Shown in pieces: positions 33,204 to 43,081 of a DNA stretch of 64,000 nucleotides. The notes below the pieces were generated by a model that was given only the letters and a program-made list of their open reading frames with translations, ran no database searches and had not been told where the DNA came from. Within the stretch, counting starts at the first letter, position 1; the number at the start of each line of letters is the position of its first letter. The DNA comes from Pyrenophora tritici-repentis (lineage: Eukaryota > Ascomycota > Dothideomycetes > Pleosporales > Pleosporaceae), in assembly GCF_003171515.1 (NCBI RefSeq), contig NC_089390.1, positions 5,084,001-5,148,000 on the forward strand, read 5' to 3'. The position numbers and the translations under genes are program-made.

Positions 33204-34483
33204 ATGTCGCCAAACACAACGATTCGCACGCACTCTATCGCGACAATGGGAGCCGATGGTATCGGTCCGGAGGTCATTAACGCAGGTGTCGAGGTATTGA
33301 AAAAGTTGGCTCAATTGGATGGCACTTTCAAGCTACAATTCGAGGAATATGACTGGAGTTCTGAAACATACAAGAAAAATGGACAGTATATTCCGGATGG
33401 TGGGTTGGAGCAACTCAAAAAGCACGATGCAATTCTCTTTGGTGCCGTTGGCGCGCCAGGTACGCTATGACACCCATTTCCTAAAAAAAACACGGACTTT
33501 TAGACAGATCGCTGATATGCTACACAGACGTACCGGATCATATCTCTCTTTGGGGCTTACGACTAGCTATCTGTCAAACCTTCCAACAGTATGCCAACGT
33601 CCGTCCCACAAAAATCTTCCGTGGAACGTCTTCGCCTTTGCGCAACGCTGAGCACGGCGACTTGGACTGGGTTATTGTGCGCGAGAACTCCGAAGGTGAG
33701 TATGCTGGCCAGGGAGGTCGATCCCACCGAGGTCAGCCATGGGAAACTGCGACTGAAGTATCCATCTTCACACGCCATGGTGTGGAACGGCTGATCCGCT
33801 TCGCGTTTGAAACAGCACAACGGAGGCTAAGAAAGCACATCACAATTGTTACTAAAAGTAATGCGCAACGCAACGGCATGGTTATGTGGGATGAGATTGC
33901 TGCTGAGGTGGCTAAGGACTTTCCTGATGTGAAGAACGACAAGATGCTCGTGGACGCTATGACATGTAGAATGGTGCTGGACCCCAAGTCGTTGGATACC
34001 ATTGTGGCGACGAACTTGGTGAGTAACAAGATTCCTAGGTGAGTATGTAACCCACTGACTTGGCCAGCACGCGGACATATTGTCTGATCTTGCGGCTGCC
34101 TTGGCTGGCTCCATTGGTATCGCTCCCACCAGCAACCGTAAGTTCTAGCCACCCTCAAACAATGCCTTCACTCACACTGCCAACTGCTAGTCGATCCCAC
34201 TCGCAAGAATCCGTCCATGTTCGAACCAATCCATGGTTCAGCATTTGATATTACCGGAAAAGGCATTGCAAACCCAGTAGGAACCTTCTGGACAGCATCT
34301 GAGATGCTAGCATGGCTAGGCGAAGAAGAAGCTGCGAAGAAATTGATGGAGAGCGTCGAAACGATCACAGAGCGCGGAATTTCAACGCGCGATCTAGGGG
34401 GGAAAGCATCGACAAAAGAAGTCACTGATGCAGTCTGTGATGAGCTAGAGAGGATATACGACGGTGCTGGCGTGGGGAAGTGA
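33204..34483 (+). CDS. Tartrate / D-malate dehydrogenase (isocitrate-isopropylmalate dehydrogenase family)
   Basis: This is an NAD- and divalent-metal-dependent beta-decarboxylating dehydrogenase for tartrate or D-malate. Exons are 33204-33459, 33528-34018, 34068-34137 and 34191-34483 (introns 68, 49 and 53 nt), giving 369 residues, the usual family length. Motifs are the N-terminal IATMGADGIGPEVINAGVEV, the substrate/NAD loop VRENSEGEYAGQGGRSHRGQ, the catalytic lysine region ITIVTKSNAQRNGMVMWDEI, the metal-binding acidic segment VDAMTCRMVLDPKSLDTIVA joined to NLHADILSDLAAALAGSIG, and the nucleotide-binding end MFEPIHGSAFDITGKGIANP. The GxGGRxHRG loop and the DAMTxRMVL segment match tartrate dehydrogenases better than Leu2 isopropylmalate enzymes. 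Substrate is inferred. It is tandem with the MFS gene downstream. Confidence 0.92.
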
Positions 34484-35131
34484 AAATAGGCGTTATTGTT
34501 GCGGCGAAGATAGCCGCTATAGTGGAGACACACCCCGGTATTCATCAGGGAATCCCAGGTTTGACTTGGTGATACGACGGGAATCGCCTCGGGTAATCGG
34601 CATCTCGCAGGCGAGTATGATTATCTTGGACATTTCATTCTCATTGTATCAACCACCTCCGGGCATTTTGCGCTCCCTGGTCTTTGCATTCGCGATACTG
34701 GTACACGAGTTTGCAAACCCCTTCTGCAGACAGAGCCGCTACATATCCTTCATGTTCTCCTCCAATGGTTTACATCCAACAAGGGGAATATTATCCATGT
34801 GTCCATCGGCGACATGAATCCGACGCAAACTAGCCATGTTCGAGTCAAGGTTGCGGATCCTAACTGACCAACCCCATGAACCTAATCCCCGCACCCGCAT
34901 CCTTCCCCCGCACGCATAAAACAAGGCGACTTACTCGCTTCCTCGTGCTATAGCAACTGCCGTGACACTCATGATGCAAATCCCCCCCCCCCACATTATA
35001 GTGTCCACTTCTCTGAGACATTTGAGAGATACATCATCTACATAATCATCCACTCCTTCTCTTGAGTAGAATTCATTTCCGCCTACACATCGCTACTACA
35101 ATCTACCGCCTGAGGATCGACCTCAACAGCA
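34484..35131. other. Intergenic region upstream of the MFS transporter, with a C11 tract
   Basis: About 650 bp with a run of 11 C at 34982-34992 and a CT/AT-rich leader before the MFS start. No convincing gene is present. Confidence 0.55.
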
Positions 35132-37218
35132 ATGCCTCTAGGAATTCTCCAGGACAACAAACTCGAACATGTACCAGGAACCGCCCCCTTGAGCGAACTG
35201 GGTCGTGTTGATTTAGAGGTTTCTACGGACATTGATCGCGGATTGCTCAAGCATGATCCCACGGGGAAGATTGTACTTGTACCGCAACCCTCTGATTCAC
35301 CCAACGATCCGTATAACTGGCCAAGATGGCAGAAGGAAATGGCAATTCTCCCTCATACCCCACAGAACTTGATGGGACAAAGTATGCTGATTCAATATAG
35401 TTCACCGTTGTCATTGCCTACGGGTGTGGCTGTGTAGGAGGTAAAGTCAACTGGCATCTGAACGCCCGTATCGAGAAGCTGACTCTGATTTGTTGACAGC
35501 CGTGGGCCCGCTACTGACACCGGCTTTTGTACCCTTGGCCGAGCAGTTCAACGTCCCGTTGCAGAGATTCACACTTGGTGAGTGCGATACAAAACTCCAT
35601 GATAATGATCGGCTAACCCAGCATCTTGCTAGGATGCAATGGATCTTGCATTGTTGCTATCTCGGTGGGCAGTCTTGTTTGCAATACTCTCGCAGTCAAA
35701 GTCGGAAAGCGACCGATTTATCTCGTGACCACGCTGGGTCTAGCAGTGTCGAGCTTTTGGGCTGCGGAATCGAAGAGTTTTGTTTCGTTGGCTGCGGCGA
35801 GGGCTATTCAGGGCTTCTGCATGGGTATGTGCTATGTGCGATGGACCTGGGTTAGCATGCATACTGACATGTGTTTAGCGCCGTTTGAAGCACTGATACC
35901 AGCTTCTGTTGGAGATATCTGGCATGTACATGAACGAGGATTTCGCATGGCAATTTTCAATCTTGGCGTTCTAGGAGGAATTGTAAGTTCCCGATTGCCT
36001 GCAAACTGGACGCTTTACTAATATTTCTCACAGAACCTAGCCAGCCCAATTGGTAAATTACCCCTGAACCCTGAGTGTTCAAAAACTGACATATCTAGCC
36101 GGATCCATCATACAGTACGGATCTTACCGAATTGCCATGCACGCAATGGGTGGCGCTTTCGTGCTCATGCTCCTACTCATCATTCTCTTCATGCCGGAAT
36201 CAGCCTTCCACCGCCACAACGTCATCAACATCGACACGAGTGCCCGAACCCTGGATACCGATGCAATGGAGAAGGAAAAATCTGTGGAGCATATTGAAGA
36301 CGGCCCATCACGCTATTCCACCTCATCGGAACCTCGCGACCCATATATCAAGACGCTCATGCCCTGGTCCGGCTATTGGGACCACGTATCCTTCTGGCGA
36401 ACCCTACTGCGCCCGTTTGTGGTGATTGCAAGTCCCGTAGTCATTTGGGCCACGCTACTATTCACTATTTGTATCTCCTGGCTCGTCTTGATCTCCATCA
36501 CGCTTTCGCAAATCTTCTCCGCTCCGCCATACAGTTTCTCTGTCAGTGCGGTTGGCGCAACGAATGTTTCATCGTTTGTAGCATCACTGCTGGCCACTCT
36601 GGTAGCCGGGCCAATTATCGATGGCGTAGCAAAGCTAATGTCAAGACGTAACAATGGTACTTTTGGTAAGTTTCCCGCCGGCCTTTTCAGTCTGTAGGTG
36701 TGTTCTGAACCAGCTGACAACGCCACAAGAACCTGAGTTCCGCCTCCCGGTCATGATAACTTACCTCATTTTCACGGCTACCGGCTTCTTCGCATGGGGT
36801 CAGTCGCTTCATAACAGGGACCCTTGGCCGATCCCCGTTATTGTGTGTATGGGCCTGATCAACCTTGGCGTACAGCTTGGTACCACCGCTGTGGTAACTT
36901 ACGTCTCGGACTGTCATCGTGAGCAGAGTGCAGAAGCCTTTGCTATCATGAACTTTATTAAGAACATGGTATGTGCATAGAAGTGCTTGATGAGAGAAAA
37001 TGTACTAATCCGATTATCTCATGTAGTTCGCTTTTGGTTTGACATTCTACGCAAACGACTGGATTGCGGTGCAGGGAGTACGAGACACGTTCTTCATTAT
37101 TGGTGGAACCACCATCGCTGTGACGTTGGCGACGATTCCAATGTACATCTACGGGAAGCGTGCGAGAAGTTGGGTCAAGAGATACAACATACTTGACAGC
37201 GTTTTGAAGGCTAGGTAG
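35132..37218 (+). CDS. Major facilitator superfamily transporter (fungal DHA-like)
   Basis: This is a proton-coupled plasma-membrane transporter of unknown substrate, 546 residues. Nine exons: 35132-35341, 35401-35440, 35500-35577, 35633-35824, 35879-35982, 36034-36052, 36099-36665, 36730-36968 and 37027-37218. All phases close. The cytosolic N-terminus carries NDPYNWPRWQKEM, the classical lead-in to TM1. TM1 is FTVVIAYGCGCVG|AVGPLL. Loop 2-3 reads AVKVGKRPIYLVTTLGL (MFS motif A-like), then RAIQGFCM|APFEALIPASV and DIWHVHERGFRMAIFNLGVL, and the C-terminal half ends VKRYNILDSVLKAR. Intron 1 must begin with GC (35342) because no usable GT exists between the WPRW block and TM1. Exon 6 is a 19-nt micro-exon. 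Family members handle drugs, polyamines or organic acids; the neighbouring tartrate dehydrogenase makes an organic-acid substrate possible but unproven. Confidence 0.9.
35342..35400 (+). other. Inferred GC-AG intron in the MFS gene
   Basis: This 59-nt interval starts ATG|GCAATT and ends TTCAATATAG. Reading straight through stops at 35435-35437 and loses TM1. Removing it joins QKEM to FTVVIAYGCGCVG in phase. The only GT inside (35382) would leave a 19-nt intron. Confidence 0.65.
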
Positions 37219-37479
37219 ATCTTGATGGTCTGGATCTGAATATCAATTGTCTTTAGTATACCCCTAATAACTTCAATCTCAATAACCATTCTCTCTTACT
37301 AATCTGTTACAATTTAGCAGAAAATGATGTGTTCAGTAGTGAGCTCTTTTAGATGAAATGTTGGAACTGTTAGAGTATTACTGATATTATGTCCAGAACC
37401 GGTAAGGTATCCAGGACGGGGAGTTGAGCTGGACTGAAAGTGCTTAGACGTACGGTTCTCGTCCGACGGCCTCGTCAGT

Positions 37480-37500
37480 AGGACTATCTCCGAGAGTCCT
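37480..37500. repeat. Short inverted repeat AGGACT-N9-AGTCCT
   Basis: The arms AGGACT and AGTCCT are perfect complements around atctccgag, and the next bases repeat tatctccg. It could be a regulatory palindrome or chance. Confidence 0.45.
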
Positions 37501-37693
37501 ATCTCCGGGAGCGCACGCCGCAAACCGCACAAATCGAAGGTGAAATGATAGTGGTGACAGCCGACCAAGCCTTGACGTGGGCTGGGACTGACATGGATGG
37601 CGTTGAAGAGGATCCACTGTTCAGCATACTTGCCATTCCCGATACGTACATGGTTGGCGGGCTGTGGAGTAGTGTGAATGTTGGAGAAGCGCT

Positions 37694-37777
37694 GGCAGGC
37701 GGAGATGGACGGAGTTACGTTGGCAGGCGAAATGGGCGGAGATATGCTTATAGGCGAGACGGGCGGAGATACGCTGG
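37694..37777. repeat. 28-bp tandem repeat, three diverged copies
   Basis: The units start at 37694, 37722 and 37750. All keep the pattern AGGCG-N-G/A-A-N-GG-CGGAG-T/A-TA-GCT/GTT, with substitutions but no indels. It lies about 370 bp upstream of the epimerase-like start codon. Confidence 0.75.
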
Positions 37778-38142
37778 TGCAGCCACAACCATATCCCGAA
37801 TCTGAACTAGCGGAACGTCACTATCACCGTGGAAGACGCCGAGCCCGAGACGTTGACGCAGGCCATAGGCATGCTGATGTGGTCGCGGGTTCGAGTGTCA
37901 TTCTGCAAGAGATGAAAGAAGCCTCGCGGACCGTTCCGCGCTGACAAATGGGCCGATAAGTAAGCAAGCTCTGGGCGGAGCGTGAGAAAGGGCGAAGTCG
38001 CACGACACTCTTCTGGTCCGGGTCCTTCTTCAATGAGGCGCGCTGCAGTACCTCAGCTGGGGGGAATAAATACAACGAAGCAACGGCTATAACTAGACCA
38101 AACCCGCCTCTCAGCAAACCAAAGTACAATCACCACGTAATC

Positions 38143-39182
38143 ATGCCCAACGTTCTTATCCTCGGCGGCTCTGGATATCTCGGCACGGCCATTGCCCAGG
38201 CACTCCTCCGCTCGGGCAACTATGCTGTGTGGGGGACGGCCCGCTCCGCCGCCAAGGCCATACAGCTCCGCGCCAACGAAGTGACGCCTGTTGAGACGGT
38301 CGATCTCGGTGACCCGCAGACGCTTGTCAAGGCCATAGACGCGTACCACATTGACGCCGTCATCGACGCTTCGTCGGCATACGAGCAGGGAGCGGATGTG
38401 CTGAAAGCCATCATTTCAGCAGCAACGGCGCGCGCAGAAGCTCTTGCCAAGGACAATGCCGTCGGCCCCAAGCTCGCCTTTCTCTACACTTCGGGGGTGT
38501 GGATCCATGGTTCGCCGTCGCGTCGTCTCAGCGACCTGGTACGTACATGTCTCCTCTCGCTATCTGTTACGCCCAGCCATGGCTAATCAGACAACAGACG
38601 CCCCCAGGCACTTCGCTCTCGCCTGGCAAGTCCGCTACGGCTGTCGCTTGGCGTCCCGCTCATGAGCAAGCCATCTTGGCCGCTCGCGACGTTCTCGATG
38701 TTGCCATCCTTCGTCCGGCTACCATCTACGGCCGCAGCTCCTGGGTGTTTAGTACGTGGTGGGACCCTTTGCTAGCGGCCGCCCAGAGTGGTTCACGTGA
38801 CGCCATCAAGATCCCTGCAGATAAGGGTGCACGAACGGGTGTTGTGCACGTCGAAGACTTGGCTGTGGCGTACCTGAGCACTCTTAGCCTCATTCATGGC
38901 CAGCTGGGATCCTGGCCCGTGTTCGACCTCGTAACAGAGAATCTGTCCATCGTCGACATGCTCGAGGCAGCCAAGGCGGCCCTGGGTGTCGAGGCGGAGC
39001 TTAAGTATGAGGGTACCCACGGCAACCCCTTCTTGGAGGCGTTGAGCCTGGTTGCCAATAATGACTCCAGCCGTGCGAAGCTGGTGCTGGGATGGGTGCC
39101 CAAAAAGGTTGATTTCGTGCCCAATATGGCTGTGTACGTGGAGGCTTGGAGGACCACCGAGGAGATGAAGCCCAAGGCTTGA
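38143..39182 (+). CDS. NAD-dependent epimerase/dehydratase (atypical SDR)-like protein
   Basis: This is an extended-type short-chain dehydrogenase/reductase, 326 residues, in two exons (38143-38538, 38598-39182). The N-terminal Rossmann motif is VLILGGSGYLGTAIAQALL (GGxGxxG), followed by WGTARSAAKA at the second strand. The third strand reads VIDASSAYEQGADV. LAFLYTSGVWIHG stands where the catalytic Ser/Thr lies, but a clear YxxxK is not evident. The second exon has VLDVAILRPATIYGRSSW and GVVHVEDLAVAYLS, both typical of epimerase-like proteins. Exon 2 is taken from the second of two AG acceptors 7 nt apart because only that one keeps phase. Substrate is unknown. Its neighbours (MFS transporter, hydroxylase) suggest small-molecule metabolism. 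Confidence 0.85.
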
Positions 39183-40474
39183 GCGTGACGGGTGCGTGGG
39201 CGAGATATTACTACCGTTGAGCCTGGCGGTAATTAGTATGAACATGATACAAACATAAATCTTGATCTTAAGACAGCTGCGACATGATTCCTAGAGACGT
39301 GAGGAGGTAGTGACGGTGTGATCTGAACATCTTATTGCTCCCATGAGACTGGCCTTCTTCTGCTGCCACATGCAAAATATCACGACCCGGGGGTTTCTTT
39401 ACAGTGCATCCAACCCCGTGAAATCCATCTCTTGCCAACGTGTCGGGTACCGAAGTGTACCGGTAGAGAGCGAAGGGTAGGGTGGGGTGTCTCGTTGTTT
39501 CCTGCTTGAACTAGACACGCTTCCAGCCCCACCCATCCAGCTTCACGCTAGTAGTCCGCTCGCTATTCACGGCCATGGTACATCCACAAAACACCTTCAG
39601 ATAGGTAAATCAGCCCCCATTCCGCGCCATCAGAGGCCCCGCGATCAAATTGCCTATCCCCATCCGCGCCCCATTTCTTCCACGGGTGGCAACGTCTGTA
39701 CTAGAGGCGGCTTCATGCCTAACAGGCCCAGCACGTTGAGACGCAAGGCCGATTCATACACGAGCGACCGGTACACATGGTACTGTGCTATTATATCATG
39801 CATTCTGCGAATGAGGCAGGTTGTAGAGCTGTCAAGCCAGGAATTGAGTACAACGGCTTCACAGGACGTGTGTAGCTGATGTAGCGGTATGCAATATACT
39901 CACCCCAAACTTATGCTACGCCAGCCGCATGTTTCTTACGCGGTCCTGTATGAAGCTGAGTTCCTAGTATGTAGTAATCGCAGTTATTATGATGGGTACA
40001 GGTTTCTTAAGTCTGGGGTAGAGTACAATAACCTGTGCTTGTTTTGGCAATTCAACAAGTTTGTAACTCGCGGGGTTGTGTAAGCCACTGGCATGACATA
40101 CACTCAGCTAGCGAATGAAAAGCAATTCTACCCCACCCTTTCTGGATAAAACCGTCGACTAGGCTCTAAAGGATACACAATATACCGTGTCTCATCGTAT
40201 AAGGTTGACTGCGTATGGCCAATATTCTGAGGAAGAGAAGACGGTATTTTACCAAATTCGGCATACAAATTCCGGAACCCCCCCTGGTTGATGCCCTGAT
40301 ATGTTCCGTCGTATATGAGAAGGAGCGATAGAAATGTGCAGGTAGCAACATCCCACCAACGCGCTCCCGACTTCCTCGGCCATGTATGCGACGCTTCCGT
40401 CCAACATTGCCGAAACCCAAACATAATTGTGGGCACCTCCGGAATCATTCATCCTCACATCCAATCCAGCAAAA
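39183..40474. other. 1.3-kb intergenic region, no gene seen
   Basis: Open frames at 39487-39879 (plus) and 40128-40448 (minus) lack recognisable motifs and biased composition. The AT content rises towards 40000. I see no repeats or structural RNA. Confidence 0.5.
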
Positions 40475-40735
40475 ATGGCGCGAAACCAACCACCGTTTAC
40501 GTGGGCACGAGACTTCAAGGAGCACGTAGCCACGGATTCACCACCTGTATGGGCAGACGAGAAGTATTATGTGGATGATGAGGAGGGACCAAGGGCGCAC
40601 TATGTGCCAACTGACCAGGATTTGAGACGCACAACCAAGATGGGCACGGCTATGGGGGTCGATGAGCTGCCTGGGTGGCCGGCCTTGTATGATGGGACCA
40701 TGGAACCGGGCGAGAAGGAGACAGCGGAGTGTTGA
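40475..40735 (+). CDS. Small hypothetical protein, 86 residues (or first exon of the monooxygenase)
   Basis: The frame runs from an ATG in a good context (aaaATGgcg) and encodes MARNQPPFTWARDFKEH..., a hydrophilic, Asp/Glu-rich sequence with four tryptophans and no signal peptide or membrane segment. I do not recognise the family. Its balanced amino-acid use suggests real coding rather than noise. It ends 14 nt before the reading frame of the FAD monooxygenase becomes traceable. A GTATGA at 40687 spliced to the AG at 40739 or 40745 would join the two frames in phase, so it could be the N-terminal exon of that gene. Confidence 0.5.
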   Translation: MARNQPPFTWARDFKEHVATDSPPVWADEKYYVDDEEGPRAHYVPTDQDLRRTTKMGTAMGVDELPGWPALYDGTMEPGEKETAEC

Positions 40736-40749
40736 ACAGAAAAAGTAAT

Positions 40750-42993
40750 GGGATTCACAACGCGAACGAGTTGCCCAATGATCTCACACATCAAGAACGA
40801 AAATATCCTGAAGAAGTAGACGTCCTCATATGTGAAGGTAAGCACTAAATCACAACACAATTGGAACACCCGCTCACAAACCACAGCCGGCCCCTTCGGC
40901 CTCGAAGTCGCCATCTGTCTCGCTCGAATGGGTCTTACCTTCAGAATCGTAGGTGTGCTATTCTCACCACCCGTCAATGCAACCACTAAGCAAAGCAGAC
41001 AAAGCCGAGACACTGACCCTCACAGGACGCGCAGATGGCCTCCAGCCACGTGCCGTTGAACACCTTCACGCATGGGGCCTCTCTTCTGAATTTACCGAAG
41101 AAGGTCCACTATTGAGCTCCACCGTCCTCTTCCGCAACGGGGTTAAGCTCGTCCACGACGCCATGCCGTGCGACTCGCGCTATCGCGGCAGCCACATCAT
41201 CACGCAGGGCCAGATTGAAAAGATTTACATCAGGAATCTGCGCAGACATGATGTGCTTGTCGAACGGGGCGTTGTAGCAGAGGGTATTCATGTGCAGAAA
41301 ACGACTGAGCAAGATATGGCTGCTCGGCCGGTTTCCGTTACGTTGCGCGATATTCAAACGGGGACCACGGAGAATGTTCGAGCGAAGTACCTTGTTGGGG
41401 CTGATGGAGCGGCGAGCGCGACGAGGGAGATGATGGGAATTCCGTTTGATGGATTGACTACGGATTGCTATCGGGCAATCATGGACTGTCAGTTCAAAAC
41501 GGACTTCCCATATATCCTGGGATTCTGGCACGTGGTTCTCCATCAGTCGTTGAAAGAGATTGGGGCTGACTTTCAAAAAGCATAATCATCAGCGAGGAGC
41601 ATGGCGGAATTATCATCATTCCGCGTGAAGATGGGTATACACGGTAAGTTGATAAGGGAAGTCGGGTCATCGTGAGCAGATGCTAATGTTCTGGGGAAAA
41701 GATTCTACACTCAAATCACAGGAGACAAAGCTAGACAGCTCTCTAAAAAGCGCAATGGGAGACGGAATTCTAGCGACGTTGGAGCAACTCGCATTGATGA
41801 TCATGGTATCACTGCGGATGAAGTTCTTGAACAACTCAATAAGATCATGGCACCATGGAAAGTTGAGTTTGCTTCTGCGATGAGTTGGTTCGCAGTGTGG
41901 AGAGGTGAGTGTTCCTTCTGACGACCATTGCTTTTGATACTGACTGACAGTTTCATAGTCAACGAGCGAGTAGCCCGCGCCTTCTCCACCCCAGACCAGA
42001 GAATTCATATTGGTGGAGACGCAGTGTAGGTCCATCATATATCCCTCGGTCATATTTGTGCTAATTTTGCCTAGTCACGTGCACAGTGTGCTCGGCGCAT
42101 TCGGTCTAAACTCCTCCATATACGATGCCGCAAACCTGAGCTGGAAACTTGGGCTCAGCATCCAAGGTGCAGCTCGCCCAGGGATACTCCTTCCCACGTA
42201 CGATTCCGAGCGGCGACTGTTCGCCATCCGCGTCATCCGCATCTCAGGTGTTTATCTCCGCTTTATCTGCAACATGAACCAGCCACTTGCCCAACTCCGC
42301 GGCCTTGGAGAAGAGCTGGAAGTTCACCAGGAAGATCTTCCAGTTCTAGATGGTACCACCGAAGCAGACAAGCGCTTTCTGCATTCCTTCTTCGGTCGCA
42401 ACCAACACTTCCTGCTTGGTGTCGAAGATCCCATCGTTGAGTCTGCAATATGCCCGCCGGACAGTCCCTCTTCCACCAACAAAGGCATCACACTACTTAC
42501 GAGTCTGCGCAATGAGGTCCGCGTGCCCAATCCCCGTGTTTGTTTCGGCCTCGCATCTAGTGGCTACCTCTACGATGCCATGCTCGGCGTCGCCCGCTTC
42601 CACATCCTTGTTTTCGTATCAGATATGCAAACGGTCGTGCGTGCCCACCTCATCCGTTTCGCTAAAAATGCTTTCGCTTCTGTGGGTTTCTATGGGCGCT
42701 TTGGGGGAAGTCAACGTTTCAACATACTGCTCGTCACTAAAGCGCTACCGTGAGAGGCTGACGCACTTCTCGATGGTGATCCGGCGCTTGAGCAGCTCAA
42801 GAAGAGAGCGACGATCATCTACGATGACAGGGCGCCTGATGAGGATGCACATTATTGGTTTGCTGTCAATCACGCGAGAGGTGCAGTCGTAGTTGCAAGA
42901 CCAGATTTGAAAGTTGGCACAAGTACCTGGTTGGATGGGAGCGAGAAGATTAGCAAGTATTTTGGTGGATTTCTTACGGAGAAACTATGCTAA
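40750..42993 (+). CDS. FAD-dependent aromatic monooxygenase (phenol 2-monooxygenase-like), apparently damaged
   Basis: Class A flavoprotein hydroxylases insert oxygen into phenolic rings using NAD(P)H. Traceable exons: about 40750-40837, 40887-40952, 40999-41527, 41581-41643, 41702-41904, 41959-42025 and 42075-42993. Recognisable parts are EEVDVLIC..AGPFGLEVAI (FAD ADP-binding loop), LTGRADGLQPRAVEHLHAWG, YLVGADGAASATRE, PREDGYTRFYTQITGDKA, IGGDAVHVHSVLGAFGLNS (the GD flavin motif) and a thioredoxin-like C-terminal domain ending GGFLTEKLC. Oddities: the first glycine of GxGxxG is Glu (C-E-A-G-P-F-G). The 41528 donor is GC. No in-frame ATG precedes the start, where a +1-frame ATG sits at 40748. 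A TGA at 42751-42753 precedes 79 further codons that still read as the family C-terminus. A 57-nt GTGAGA..AG intron (42750-42806) would bypass that stop but remove conserved-looking sequence. It may be a young pseudogene. Confidence 0.75.
41528..41580 (+). other. Inferred GC-AG intron in the monooxygenase gene
   Basis: This 53-nt interval starts TCTG|GCACGT and ends CAAAAAG. Only this donor gives the phase needed to join ILGF to CIIISEEHGGIIIIPRED. The two nearby GT donors (41532, 41535) are in the wrong phase and lead to a stop. A T-to-C change from GTACGT is the simplest origin. Confidence 0.6.
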
Positions 42994-43081
42994 GGAGCAA
43001 GACAAATGGCTACTTCATTTTCGTCTATGATGAACAGTATTAAGGCTACAAAATGGAAATCACGAACAAGGCATACCTAAT

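Larger units (their letters stand above)
37219..38142. other. Intergenic region upstream of the epimerase-like gene, with local repeats
   Basis: About 920 bp. It holds a short hairpin-capable palindrome (37480-37500) and a three-unit 28-bp tandem repeat (37694-37777). A TATA-like aataaatacaa lies near 38065, ahead of the next start. No gene is convincing; the open frames around 37545-37944 are built on the repeat. Confidence 0.55.

Noticed and set aside
37880..37905. tRNA-like T-arm sequence (gcgggttcgagt)
   Set aside because: No matching acceptor stem, anticodon arm or A-box can be placed around it.
41532..41580. GT donors at 41532 or 41535 for the monooxygenase intron
   Set aside because: Both leave phase 0, which leads to an early stop instead of the conserved ISEEHGG segment.
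40750..42993. Repeat-induced point mutation (RIP) as the cause of monooxygenase damage
   Set aside because: Only two candidate transitions are visible, the surrounding base composition is normal, and the GC donor would be a change in the opposite direction.
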